This document shows, one piece after another, positions 44,670 through 53,686 of a stretch of 64,000 nt of DNA. A program made the position numbers and the translations under genes. The stretch spans positions 241,972-305,971 of the forward strand of contig NZ_JANQBC010000007.1 of assembly GCF_024721995.1 (NCBI RefSeq). The letters are read 5' to 3'. The stretch comes from Paenibacillus radicibacter (GTDB lineage: Bacteria; Bacillota; Bacilli; Paenibacillales; NBRC-103111). Positions within the stretch are counted from its first letter, which is position 1. Each line of letters begins with the position of its first letter. The notes under the pieces are model-generated. The model did not search any database, was not told the origin of the DNA, and saw nothing but the letters and a program-made list of their open reading frames with translations.

Positions 44670-45731
44670 CTAATCGCTGTTAGGCAGGTGAAATAAACCG
44701 CAATTGATGACGGAAACTTCGATTCTTGGTCGATACTGCCAATGAATTTCGTCCGTTGCTTGCTTATACTGCGCATGAATATCTTCTTGATTATTCTCCT
44801 CTTCCTCGTTACGATCACGCTTGCGTTCTAGTTTCTTGTCGTCTTCTAAGCTGTCATAGTAGTCTTGAATCCGTGTAAGTTCCATCGACATTCGCTCATT
44901 CGCACGATCCGACCAGGAATGATCGGTTTTCTTAATGAGCTGTTCGAGATGAGATTCGAGCTGTGAGATTGCCTTCGAGATCGATAAACGGTCACGCAAT
45001 AAATGAATGCCAGCGGGAAGACGCGGCGTTAACTTTTTCATACGGATTTGATCATAGAAATTCGCTTGAATCTCACTGTTATCTAACCGGATACCGAAGG
45101 AGTGGATCTCACTACGCTTCATATCGCATACGTATTCAACTTTAAAATTAACGTTCAGCCACGTATCATAAGGTATTGAATTCACCGTACCACGGCGTGT
45201 AGGCTCTTCGAATAGCCGTACAATGCGACCGCGCTTGCGTGTAGATTGGAAGATCTGCTCAAGCCGGCGAGAACCGAAAGTAAGTGTATCCTCAGGGATG
45301 CGGCTAGCCGGAATAACGGGAACAAAGCCTAAATATCGGGCAAGGATGTTCTCTCCCGAACCATCTGCTTCATTGTTCGAAGTGCCAGCAGGGTTGCTAT
45401 CTGTAGATGCAGCAGGTGGTGTTGTATTCACAGTCGGCGCAGAACTTGGCGCATTGCTGCTAAACCCGAAGGAGTCAACTTCATCTTCGGTCTCGAATTT
45501 AAAAACATAAGTCATTGTCTCAGGTGGAGCACCTGTGCGTTCAACAAAGCTCCAATAGTAAGGACGTCCCGTAAGCTCCTTATCTGCCTCAGGCGAAAGC
45601 TTAACCGTTACGCTGCGTAACCCTTTTTCGATAATGTCGCATTCTAATACTTGCAAATAACGCAGCACATACTCTTGAATTCGCTTTGCGTCCATTACAG
45701 GCTTGGTTGGGTCAGACTTGTGGACATTCAT
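44670..45731 (-). CDS. yqhG: YqhG family protein
   Basis: 353 residues, soluble. The N-terminus (RIQEYVLRYLQVLECDIIEK) and LTVKLSPEADKELTGRPYYW-type segment match YqhG of Bacillus. Residues about 100-130 are an Ala/Thr/Pro/Ser-rich linker that is probably an insertion. Function unknown, but it always sits beside the SNF2 helicase YqhH, as here, 45 bases downstream of it. ATG at 45731 with GGAGG 8 bases upstream. Confidence 0.85.
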   Translation of the reverse strand: MNVHKSDPTKPVMDAKRIQEYVLRYLQVLECDIIEKGLRSVTVKLSPEADKELTGRPYYWSFVERTGAPPETMTYVFKFETEDEVDSFGFSSNAPSSAPTVNTTPPAASTDSNPAGTSNNEADGSGENILARYLGFVPVIPASRIPEDTLTFGSRRLEQIFQSTRKRGRIVRLFEEPTRRGTVNSIPYDTWLNVNFKVEYVCDMKRSEIHSFGIRLDNSEIQANFYDQIRMKKLTPRLPAGIHLLRDRLSISKAISQLESHLEQLIKKTDHSWSDRANERMSMELTRIQDYYDSLEDDKKLERKRDRNEEEENNQEDIHAQYKQATDEIHWQYRPRIEVSVINCGLFHLPNSD

Positions 45732-45776
45732 AGGTCGTGCCTCCTTCTAGGTTGTTGTGAACGGTTATGAATTAGG

Positions 45777-47567
45777 TTAGGGACGTAAATTCACATCTTG
45801 TCCGTTGCCCGCTAAAATATGCTGAAAAGCGCTGCCCGCTTGAGTCTGGTCTTGGACTTCACTCGCCACATTCTGCAGCTTGTCACCAATTCGGGATATC
45901 CCGTCGCGAATATCATCGTCGGATCGGGCTTCCATGACCATTTTGAATAGAGAAGCTTCTAAGGAAGAGGTTTTCTTCTTCTCGAAGCGTTCCAAGATTA
46001 CATCTAATTCACCAATTACAGACTCAAACATGTTTATTTTTTCGTGCAAAAGGGTCAGGATATGTTCTTCGATCGTTCCTTGGGTCGAAAGGTTGTAAAT
46101 TTGTACATCTTCTGTCTGACCTAAACGATGCACGCGGCCAATACGCTGTTCGACACGCATCGGGTTCCAAGGCAGATCGAAATTAATCATATGGTGGCAA
46201 AATTGCAGGTTAATGCCTTCGCCACCAGCTTCTGTTGCGACAAGTACTTGAGCGCGCTTACGGAATAAATCCATCATCCAGTCCTTCTTACCTCGATTCA
46301 TCCCTCCGCGATAAGGGACGGCTTGGATGCCGTTAGTCTTCAAATAGGCAAGCAAGTATTCTTGAGATGCGCGATATTCGGTGAAGATAATGACTTTATC
46401 GTTCGCTTCTTTAATGATCTCGATTGTTTTCTCAGCTTTGGTATTGGACTGGATTCCGCGGATCAGCTCGACAAGTCCCCAGATTTGAGGGCGGAGTGGC
46501 GAATCTTCGGCTGTCTTTTTAAATAAATTAACCAATGTTAGAAATACCGCATCACGAGATGAGCATACTTCGCGTTGTAAGGTGAGTAGTGAGAGCATGG
46601 AGCCAAAGTTCGCACCATTCTCGGAATAGCGACCTCGGACAAAGTCAGTAACACCGTCATAAAGCTTCTGTTCATCTTCAGATAAAATTAGTGGAATGTT
46701 GCGAACCGCACGCTTGGTCATCTCCAAGTTGCCATCACTGCGTCTATTCCGAATCATGACTTTGGACAGTTCTTGTTGTAACGCACCTTCGTTCTTCACA
46801 GTTCGCTTATCAATAATATAGTTACTATGGAATTTCGCTTGCCCGCCGAGCTGACCAGGTTTCAGTAGGGTAATGAGATTGTATAGCTCTTGCAGATCGT
46901 TCTGTACAGGTGTTGCAGTGAGTAGCAAGCAGTATTTCTTATGAATTTCTTTGACGAAGGCATAGTTGGTCGTTTTCTTATTCTTGAGCTTATGTGCTTC
47001 ATCGATAATGAGCATGTCGTACTCTTGTTCCAGAACAATTGACCGATGCGGATCGCGTTTGGCGGTATCCATTGATGCTACGATGACGTCACACTGGGTC
47101 CACATGTATTCTTTTTTCTGAGCGACAGCGGCAATTCCGAATTTCTGGTTCAACTCACGCACCCATTGAAGAACGAGGGAAGCGGGAACAAGAATCAATA
47201 CTTTACGTACGAGTCCGCGCACCATGTATTCCTTAAGTACAAGTCCGGCTTCAATCGTCTTCCCAAGACCTACTTCGTCTGCGAGAATAGCGCGTCCATG
47301 CATGCCGAATAGCACCTTCTTGGCGGTATCCATCTGATGGATCATCGGTTCCAGCTTGTGAACGTGAGATAGACAGAGCAATTGGTCGAAGGAGTCAATC
47401 TTGGTTGCTTGCTCCGCTTCATAGGCAAGGTCGAACAAGGTGTGGTCATCCCATGGACCTCCGCGATCCATTCGATTCTCTAAATCTGTGACCCACTCAC
47501 GATTAAAATGAATATCTAGCCCTTCACGAATCGGGCGTATAAGTTCAGTGTTGCTTGTTGTGTTCAT
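45777..47567 (-). CDS. yqhH: SNF2-family helicase (YqhH)
   Basis: 596 residues. Complete SNF2 ATPase: motif I DEVGLGKTIEAG, motif II DEAH, TATPVQN, and the C-terminal helicase part with ATEAGGEGINLQFCHHMINFDLPWNPMRVEQRIGRVHR (positions about 455-495). It probably remodels nucleic acid-protein complexes, with YqhG as partner. ATG at 47567 with AGGAG 8 bases upstream; the 68-residue upstream extension in the same frame lies in the divergent lipM promoter region and is rejected. Confidence 0.92.
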   Translation of the reverse strand: MNTTSNTELIRPIREGLDIHFNREWVTDLENRMDRGGPWDDHTLFDLAYEAEQATKIDSFDQLLCLSHVHKLEPMIHQMDTAKKVLFGMHGRAILADEVGLGKTIEAGLVLKEYMVRGLVRKVLILVPASLVLQWVRELNQKFGIAAVAQKKEYMWTQCDVIVASMDTAKRDPHRSIVLEQEYDMLIIDEAHKLKNKKTTNYAFVKEIHKKYCLLLTATPVQNDLQELYNLITLLKPGQLGGQAKFHSNYIIDKRTVKNEGALQQELSKVMIRNRRSDGNLEMTKRAVRNIPLILSEDEQKLYDGVTDFVRGRYSENGANFGSMLSLLTLQREVCSSRDAVFLTLVNLFKKTAEDSPLRPQIWGLVELIRGIQSNTKAEKTIEIIKEANDKVIIFTEYRASQEYLLAYLKTNGIQAVPYRGGMNRGKKDWMMDLFRKRAQVLVATEAGGEGINLQFCHHMINFDLPWNPMRVEQRIGRVHRLGQTEDVQIYNLSTQGTIEEHILTLLHEKINMFESVIGELDVILERFEKKKTSSLEASLFKMVMEARSDDDIRDGISRIGDKLQNVASEVQDQTQAGSAFQHILAGNGQDVNLRP

Positions 47568-47744
47568 TCGTTTCGCTCCTGCAAAATACGTTTTATCTAG
47601 TATTCTCCGAAAATGCCCTTTTTCATAACTGAAAAGTGGGGGAAAGCTGTTCACACGATTATTTTTTTGAAAGGATAGGGGGCAAGTGGTAAAATAAAAA
47701 AAGATCTTACGCATTCTTGATTGGAGAAAGAAGGGCTTAACGAA

Positions 47745-48590
47745 ATGACGACTACATGGCGTTTTGTACATACAGGTAACCGCACACCTGCGGAGAACAT
47801 GGCAATTGACGAGGCGATTCTAACGGCGCATAGCGAGGGTCTAGTACCACCAACAGTCCGTTTCTATGGATGGGACCCGGCGACGCTCTCGATTGGATAT
47901 TTTCAAAAGTCGATTAAAGAAATTGATCTTGATCGTGTGAAGGAAGAGGGACTAGGCTTCGTTCGTCGTCCGACGGGGGGCAGAGCGGTTCTACATGACA
48001 AAGAGCTGACTTACAGCATTATTGTAAAAGAAGACTATCCGGGTATCCCGTCTGGGGTAACAGAAGCTTATCGCGTGCTGAGCGAGGGGCTACTGCTTGG
48101 TTTCCGTAATCTTGGGTTAAATGCGGAGATGGTGCAGCTTGCGACAGAAGAAGATCAACAGAAGTATGCGTCGATGGGTTCATCGGCTTGCTTCGATTCC
48201 CCATCGTGGTATGAATTAGTGGTGGAGGGACGTAAAGTGGCTGGTAGTGCACAAGTACGCCAGAAGAATGTTGTCTTGCAGCATGGTTCGATCTTGCTCG
48301 ATATGGATGTGGATCAACTGTTCCGCTGTCTGATCTTCTCAAGTGAACGTATTGCAGAGCGCATGAAGCAAAGCTTCCTAAGTAAAGCGGTAACGATAAA
48401 TGATGTGCTGCGTGACCTTGGTCAACAGACCGTTGAGTTGGCGCAAGTCGAAGCCGCGTTTAAAGTGGGTATGGCGGAAGGCTTGAAAGTGGAGTTCGTC
48501 GAAGGAGCACTTACATCGTATGAGGAAGAACTTACGGCGAAGCTTGTTGCAGAGAAGTATGGAACGGAAGAGTGGAATCTGAAGAGATAA
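47745..48590 (+). CDS. lipM: Octanoyltransferase LipM
   Basis: 281 residues. Transfers octanoyl from acyl carrier protein to GcvH in lipoate synthesis. The BPL/LplA fold is shown by FVRRPTGGRAVLH and the catalytic Cys149 in GSSACFDSPS. Residues ENMAIDEAI near the start are typical. ATG at 47745 with AAGGG 9 bases upstream. Divergent from yqhH, the same arrangement as in Bacillus. Confidence 0.92.
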   Translation: MTTTWRFVHTGNRTPAENMAIDEAILTAHSEGLVPPTVRFYGWDPATLSIGYFQKSIKEIDLDRVKEEGLGFVRRPTGGRAVLHDKELTYSIIVKEDYPGIPSGVTEAYRVLSEGLLLGFRNLGLNAEMVQLATEEDQQKYASMGSSACFDSPSWYELVVEGRKVAGSAQVRQKNVVLQHGSILLDMDVDQLFRCLIFSSERIAERMKQSFLSKAVTINDVLRDLGQQTVELAQVEAAFKVGMAEGLKVEFVEGALTSYEEELTAKLVAEKYGTEEWNLKR

Positions 48591-48618
48591 AAATTGGTCA
48601 AATATAGGCATAACGACG

Positions 48619-48689
48619 CATACCGCAATAGGTACTCGTCCACTTACAACATCAGTGTGGGCGTGGCACAATTGCGGTATGTGTTTTTT
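48619..48689 (+). terminator. Long-loop terminator after lipM
   Basis: Arms CATACCGCAAT (48619-48629) and ATTGCGGTATG (48671-48681), 11 bases, enclose 41 bases and are followed by six T. Confidence 0.6.
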
Positions 48690-48715
48690 AACATGATTTT
48701 CGCGTGGGATTCTAA

Positions 48716-49561
48716 CTACTTGTTAGAACCACGCTCTATGTGCTGGGTAAATAACATTTGTAGCTTACGAGTAATCGGTCCGGATACGCCATCACCAATG
48801 GTGCGCTTATCCACTTGAACAATCGGCATAACTTCACCAGTTGTTCCTGTACTAAACACTTCATCTGCATTGTAAAGGTCATGCACTTGGAACGCACGCT
48901 CTGCGAACTCAATGCCTGTTTGCGCAGCAAGTTTAAGTACTACAGCGCGTGTGACACCGTGGAGAATAAGATTATCCGCAGGATGCGTAAACACTTTATT
49001 GTTTTTAACCATCATCACGTTGGAAGCACTGCACTCTGTAACCGTACCATTGCGATGTAGGATGACTTCATCTGCGCCTTTATCTAGAGCAGACTGCTTC
49101 AGCATAACATTACCAAGCAGATTTAATGTCTTCAGATCACAGCGCAGCCAGCGAATATCATCAGCAGTAACAGCTGTTATCCCATTCTCCATGGCAGCTA
49201 GCGGGCGATCCGCATCACGGCAGTATGCCATCATAACAGGTTTCGTCGACTTGTCTGGGAAAGGGTGTATTCTTGGTGCTTCACCGCGTGTGATCTGCAC
49301 ATATAAAGTGCCAAGCATCGTGTTCGTTTCACGAACTAATTGTTCAAGAATGCTGTTGATTTCTTCGATTGGATAAGGCAGTTCGATGCGGACTTGTTCC
49401 GCTGTGCGGATGAGCCTTTTGTAGTGTAATTCTTTTTCAAATAATTGACCGTTATAAATGCGGAAAACTTCATAGATCCCATCTCCGAAATAATAGCCTC
49501 GATCATCAGGTGAGATGCGGACATCGGATTCTGGCATGAATTGATCGCGATAATACATCAT
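48716..49561 (-). CDS. dat: D-amino acid aminotransferase
   Basis: 281 residues. PLP enzyme interconverting D-Ala and D-Glu for cell wall. The start YYRDQFMPESDVRISPDDRGYYFGDGIYE (residues 3-31) is diagnostic; the PLP lysine is Lys144 in DLKTLNLLGNV, and STGTTGEVMPIV binds phosphate. ATG at 49561 with GAGGGGG 9 bases upstream. Single gene, convergent with lipM. Confidence 0.93.
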   Translation of the reverse strand: MMYYRDQFMPESDVRISPDDRGYYFGDGIYEVFRIYNGQLFEKELHYKRLIRTAEQVRIELPYPIEEINSILEQLVRETNTMLGTLYVQITRGEAPRIHPFPDKSTKPVMMAYCRDADRPLAAMENGITAVTADDIRWLRCDLKTLNLLGNVMLKQSALDKGADEVILHRNGTVTECSASNVMMVKNNKVFTHPADNLILHGVTRAVVLKLAAQTGIEFAERAFQVHDLYNADEVFSTGTTGEVMPIVQVDKRTIGDGVSGPITRKLQMLFTQHIERGSNK

Positions 49562-49712
49562 AGTTATTCGCCCCCTCTAGATTAATTTAGCAAAATGTGC
49601 TGGTAAATACAAAGCATGTTTCATGAAAAAGAGAGCAATTTTAAGTAAATACAAGCAAATGCTTTTGAACGTTGGCTAAAGTCCGATTATTGGATGGAAC
49701 ACAAATTCGCAT

Positions 49713-49760
49713 ATACAATATATTGTGTTATATAATGATTAAAAGAACTACATATAGTGT
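49713..49760 (+). promoter_or_regulatory. Two NrdR-box-like palindromes around the nrdJ promoter
   Basis: Box 1 (49713-49728, ATACAATATATTGTGT) and box 2 (49745-49760, GAACTACATATAGTGT) each match the NrdR consensus ACACTATATATAGTGT at 13 positions. They are 32 bases apart start to start, three helical turns, as known for NrdR operators. A TATAAT box (49731-49736) lies between them. Confidence 0.7.
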
Positions 49761-49845
49761 ATTTACATAAAAATGAATGGCATAAAGGCTTGGCCTGTGC
49801 TATATGGTTGGTCTTGTATTTATATTTGGGAAGGATGTTGTTACG

Positions 49846-52494
49846 ATGGGAACCATGCAAATGAAGAAATTAGAAGGTCTAAGTGAGAAAATTTTCCTGG
49901 ATCGATATGCGCTTAAGGATGCAGATACAAACAACACCAAAGTCGGAGATACCGTTCTTGTCTTAACGAAGGATGATCAGAAGTTTCCAACTAAAGAAGT
50001 AGGCGAGGTTGTCGAACGTACGGGTAAACAGGTGAAGGTGAAGCTTCGCTTAGGTGATATTGTGGAATCTCATATTGAGAAATTGACTTTAAACCGAGAG
50101 CATTCCCCATCACAATTGTGGGATCGTCTGGCTGGGGCGATGGCATCGGTTGAAGCAACACCTGAGAAGAAGAAAGAATGGACGGATAAATTCAGATATA
50201 TTCTCGATGACTGGAAGCTTGTACCTGGAGGTCGTATTGCGGCAGGAGCAGATGCGAGTGATGAGTTAACGTTATTTAATTGCTATGTGATTCCATCTCC
50301 GCATGATTCCCGTGGTGGAATTATGACGACGCTAACGGAAATGACGGAGATTATGTCTCGCGGCGGCGGGGTTGGGATTAACTTGTCTTCTCTACGTCCA
50401 CGTCGTGCAATTGTTAAAGGGGTCAATGGCTCATCTTCTGGTGCGGTGTCTTGGGGTGGATTATTCTCCTATACGACAGGGTTAATTGAGCAAGGCGGCA
50501 GCCGCCGTGGTGCGCTGATGTTGATGATGAATGACTGGCATCCAGATTTGCTTCATTTTATAACCGTGAAATCGACTATGGGTGAAATTACGAACGCGAA
50601 CTTATCGGTGTGCGTAAGCAACGGGTTCATGCATGCTGTGAAAGAGGATCTAGACTGGGATCTAGTTTTCCCAGATACGACAGATCCAGATTATGATACG
50701 AAGTGGGACGGCAATCTGGACGCTTGGAAAGCACTTGGAAAAGAAGTGAAGGTACACAAGACCGTTCGTGCTCGTGAAATTTGGCATACAATTATTGAGA
50801 TGGCATGGAAATCGGCAGAGCCGGGTGTTGTGTTCATGGAGCGTTATAACGACATGTCGAACTCGTGGTACTTCAACCCGATTATCTGTACGAATCCTTG
50901 TGGCGAGCAGGGCTTACCAGCATGGGGCGTATGTAACTTGTCCGCGGTGAATTTAGCGAAGTTCTACGATGCAGATAACCATGATGTGGATTGGGACGAT
51001 CTTGGTCGTACGGTTCGTTACTCGGTGCGATTCCTCGATAATGTGATCGACAAGACGCCGTATCATTTTGAAGAAAATAGAATCAATCAACAAGGCGAGC
51101 GTCGTATTGGTCTGGGTACGATGGGGCTTGCAGAGCTAATGATTAAGCTTGAAATTCGCTATGGATCGCAAGAATCACTCGAATTCCTAGATAAACTATA
51201 TGGATTTATGGCTAAAGAAGCTTACTTATCCTCGGCTGAGATTGCAGGAGAGAAAGGCTCATTCGAGCACTTTATTGCAGAACCATTCTTGCAAAGCGGC
51301 TTTATGCAAAATATGACGAGTGCGTTCCCAGAAGTGGGTGCAGCAATTCAAGAAAACGGTATGCGTAACGTTACCGTAATCACGCAAGCGCCAACAGGAA
51401 GTACAGGTACAATGGTAGGGACTTCGACAGGAATTGAGCCTTACTTCGCGTTCGAATACTTCCGTCAGAGCCGCTTAGGTTTCGATAAGCAGTATGTACC
51501 AATCGCACAAGAGTGGCGTGATGCGCATCCGGGTGAAGAGTTGCCAGATTACTTCGTAACTGCCATGACATTGTCTGCGCAAGATCATATTCGCGCGCAA
51601 GCCGCGATTCAGCGTTGGGTCGATTCTTCGATCTCAAAGACAGCGAACTGCCCAGCAGACTTCACAATCGAAGATACGAAGCAGTTATATGAACTCGCGT
51701 TCGAGCTAGGCTGCAAAGGTGTTACGATCTACCGTGATGGTAGTCGTGATGTGCAGGTGTTGTCGACTTCGGATAAGAAGGATGACGAGAAGAAGCTGGA
51801 TGATATGAAGAGCACAGAAGAAGTGAAAGCTGAGGCGAAGGTTGAAACACCTGCTGCAGTGGAGAAGAAGGCTGTGAGTTTGAGTATTGATACTCAAACG
51901 GAAGCTGAAGTGGATAAAGAATACAAACGCCGTCCGCAAATACTGCGCGGTGCAACATACAAGATCAACACGCCATTTGGTATGGCATACATTACGATCA
52001 ACGATATGAACGGTACACCAAGCGAGATTTTCCTCAATGTGGGGAAAGCAGGTTCAGACGTATTCGCAATGGCAGAAGCGCTAGGTCGCGTATGTTCCTT
52101 GTTCTTGCGTTACGGCGATCACGGCAACAAAGTGAAGCTGCTTGTGAAACACTTGAAAGGCATTGGTGGATCAGGTGCAATTGGCTTCGGCGCTAACCGC
52201 GTAGAGTCTATTGCCGATGCGGTTGCGAAGGCATTGGAGACACATGCGGAATTCATGATTGAAAGTGCGGCGCCATACTTGTCCGCGGCTAGGGAAGTGA
52301 CTGCTGGGGTGGCTCCAACTATGAAAGCAGCAGTTAGTGGAAATACGGCCATACAAGTAAAAGAAGAGGTAGATGTGAGCCCAGACCCTGTTATGACATC
52401 ACTTGATCTATGTCCGTCCTGCGGAAGTGCGTCGCTTATTAATAGTGAGGGATGTAAATCATGTTCGAATTGTGGGTATAGCCGTTGTAGTTGA
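49846..52494 (+). CDS. nrdJ: Adenosylcobalamin-dependent ribonucleotide reductase (class II)
   Basis: 882 residues. Makes deoxyribonucleotides with B12 in place of a diiron partner. Barrel signatures: TLFNCYVIPSP, RGGGVGINLSSLRPR, NPCGEQ with an active-site Cys, and ITQAPTGSTGTMVGTSTGIEP. An acidic Glu/Lys/Ala linker near 650-690 precedes a C-terminal domain ending in a zinc-ribbon-like cluster (LCPSCGS, CKSCSNCGYSRCS) that also holds the reducing Cys pair. ATG at 49846 with AAGGA 10 bases upstream; the frame from 49804 is less likely. Regulated by probable NrdR boxes upstream. Confidence 0.95.
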   Translation: MGTMQMKKLEGLSEKIFLDRYALKDADTNNTKVGDTVLVLTKDDQKFPTKEVGEVVERTGKQVKVKLRLGDIVESHIEKLTLNREHSPSQLWDRLAGAMASVEATPEKKKEWTDKFRYILDDWKLVPGGRIAAGADASDELTLFNCYVIPSPHDSRGGIMTTLTEMTEIMSRGGGVGINLSSLRPRRAIVKGVNGSSSGAVSWGGLFSYTTGLIEQGGSRRGALMLMMNDWHPDLLHFITVKSTMGEITNANLSVCVSNGFMHAVKEDLDWDLVFPDTTDPDYDTKWDGNLDAWKALGKEVKVHKTVRAREIWHTIIEMAWKSAEPGVVFMERYNDMSNSWYFNPIICTNPCGEQGLPAWGVCNLSAVNLAKFYDADNHDVDWDDLGRTVRYSVRFLDNVIDKTPYHFEENRINQQGERRIGLGTMGLAELMIKLEIRYGSQESLEFLDKLYGFMAKEAYLSSAEIAGEKGSFEHFIAEPFLQSGFMQNMTSAFPEVGAAIQENGMRNVTVITQAPTGSTGTMVGTSTGIEPYFAFEYFRQSRLGFDKQYVPIAQEWRDAHPGEELPDYFVTAMTLSAQDHIRAQAAIQRWVDSSISKTANCPADFTIEDTKQLYELAFELGCKGVTIYRDGSRDVQVLSTSDKKDDEKKLDDMKSTEEVKAEAKVETPAAVEKKAVSLSIDTQTEAEVDKEYKRRPQILRGATYKINTPFGMAYITINDMNGTPSEIFLNVGKAGSDVFAMAEALGRVCSLFLRYGDHGNKVKLLVKHLKGIGGSGAIGFGANRVESIADAVAKALETHAEFMIESAAPYLSAAREVTAGVAPTMKAAVSGNTAIQVKEEVDVSPDPVMTSLDLCPSCGSASLINSEGCKSCSNCGYSRCS

Positions 52495-52595
52495 AGGGGT
52501 TGAAGTAGCTTGTAGACATAACACGCTTGTGTGGTGTCATAAATACTGAGATAAATTTTCAAGTTATTGAGAAAAAATCTCCATAATTATTGATA

Positions 52596-52613
52596 AATGC
52601 ATAATTATGCATT
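52596..52613. repeat. Perfect 18-base palindrome after nrdJ
   Basis: AATGCATAATTATGCATT equals its own reverse complement. It lies in the AT-rich 250-base gap after nrdJ, which otherwise holds only the terminator below. Confidence 0.6.
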
Positions 52614-52679
52614 ATTATACAATTATTAGTGTCCTTTGTGGCACGTATTTAATGATTTTGATTTGATCGTTAGAACAAG

Positions 52680-52721
52680 AAAAATGACGTTGCAGGATCA
52701 ACTCCTCACAACGTCATTTTT
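52680..52721. terminator. Bidirectional terminator
   Basis: Arms AAAAATGACGTTG and CAACGTCATTTTT with a 16-base loop, serving the convergent nrdJ and 52750-53256 genes. Confidence 0.85.
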
Positions 52722-52749
52722 CATGTGTCATTTTAAATTTGATTAAATG

Positions 52750-53256
52750 CTAATTAAGATAGCCTTCTTCCCATAGGGACTGCAAGTACATATCATAATC
52801 TACATTACCGGGAATACAATCCTCAGGAATTACACCTTTTAAAATAATCAATTGATTACGTACTTTACGACACTCACCTTGAAGCGTAAAAGATGTGATT
52901 TTCTCACCATTGTCACTTTCAAGAATGATATGAAGCAAGTTACCTACTTGAATATTTTTATTTAATAAGGCGTTATCATCAAGATTAATTATTCCCTCCT
53001 CATTAAAAAAGTTTGATACTACAACATGCATTTCTTTTTCTCTGTCATTAAACAATTCATCTAAAATTGTAGCATCATCAATCTTGTAGCACTTTATAAC
53101 ATTATTAAAATTTACGTATGGATCATTAATTATATACTTAAAATAATCCTTCGACAGTTCAATAGCGCTATATTTTTCTTTTAAGAATTGATCTACTTCT
53201 TTTAATGAATGATTAAAGGGAAGTTTGGATTCTTTATACTTTTGATCTAAATTCAA
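52750..53256 (-). CDS. Hypothetical protein in the toxin-locus flank
   Basis: 168 residues, soluble, AT-rich codons unlike the genes to its left. Helical N-terminal third (YKESKLPFNHSLKEVDQFLK) and mixed C-terminal part. No family recognised; its size and position next to a rhs remnant would fit an orphan immunity gene, which is only a guess. TTG start at 53256 with AAGGTG 7 bases upstream. Confidence 0.6.
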   Translation of the reverse strand: MNLDQKYKESKLPFNHSLKEVDQFLKEKYSAIELSKDYFKYIINDPYVNFNNVIKCYKIDDATILDELFNDREKEMHVVVSNFFNEEGIINLDDNALLNKNIQVGNLLHIILESDNGEKITSFTLQGECRKVRNQLIILKGVIPEDCIPGNVDYDMYLQSLWEEGYLN

Positions 53257-53338
53257 GATTTATCACCTTTGACTAATTAGTAGAAACAGTGACCACTTTA
53301 TAAGAGAAGTATGTATTTCTCATTATTTGGGAAAATAT

Positions 53339-53362
53339 TTAATTAGTAAAAGAGCTAATTAA
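53339..53362. repeat. Inverted repeat upstream of the rhs remnant
   Basis: Arms TTAATTAG and CTAATTAA enclose 8 bases; a T-rich tract follows within 20 bases, so it may be a terminator or a recombination scar marking the left edge of the rhs region. Confidence 0.4.
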
Positions 53363-53467
53363 ATATAATTAACACTTTTTCTATTTTAGTACAATTTGAA
53401 CATAAAGGTGAAGTGTTTTATATGTTTGCGAGAAGTTTCAATCATTACTTCTTCTGAGACTCGATAG

Positions 53468-53686
53468 TTCTGGGGCAATAGCGGAGAGAAGCAGAAGCTT
53501 CCAACGAAATACAGTTATGACTTTGAAGGTCGAGTTCTGGAGTCTAGAGAGCATTATGCCTTTGTAGAAGAGTCATACAATAAGACTACGCAAGAATACG
53601 ATGCGTTAGGTAGACTGCTATCTGTAACAATACCGAAGAATGAGAAAACATCTTATAAATATACGAAGACTAATCTGCTCAAACAA
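53468..53686 (+). pseudogene. Upstream in-frame Rhs remnant without a start codon
   Basis: The frame of the Rhs protein is open back to a TAG at 53465-53467. The 73 codons before the first usable GTG (53687) encode recognisable YD-repeat sequence (KYSYDFEGRVLES, EYDALGRLLSV) with no start codon and no ribosome binding site. One base away a different frame reads LDSSG just before a GGGG run at 53472-53475, so a frameshift or a recombination joint lies there. The large N-terminal part of the Rhs/WapA protein is missing. Confidence 0.75.

Noticed and set aside
49562..49712. Possible cobalamin riboswitch before nrdJ
   Set aside because: No B12-box or paired arms were seen; the region is AT-rich with NrdR-like boxes instead.
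53422..53457. ATG with AAGGTG upstream just before the rhs remnant
   Set aside because: The frame closes after 11 codons and is not in frame with the Rhs protein.
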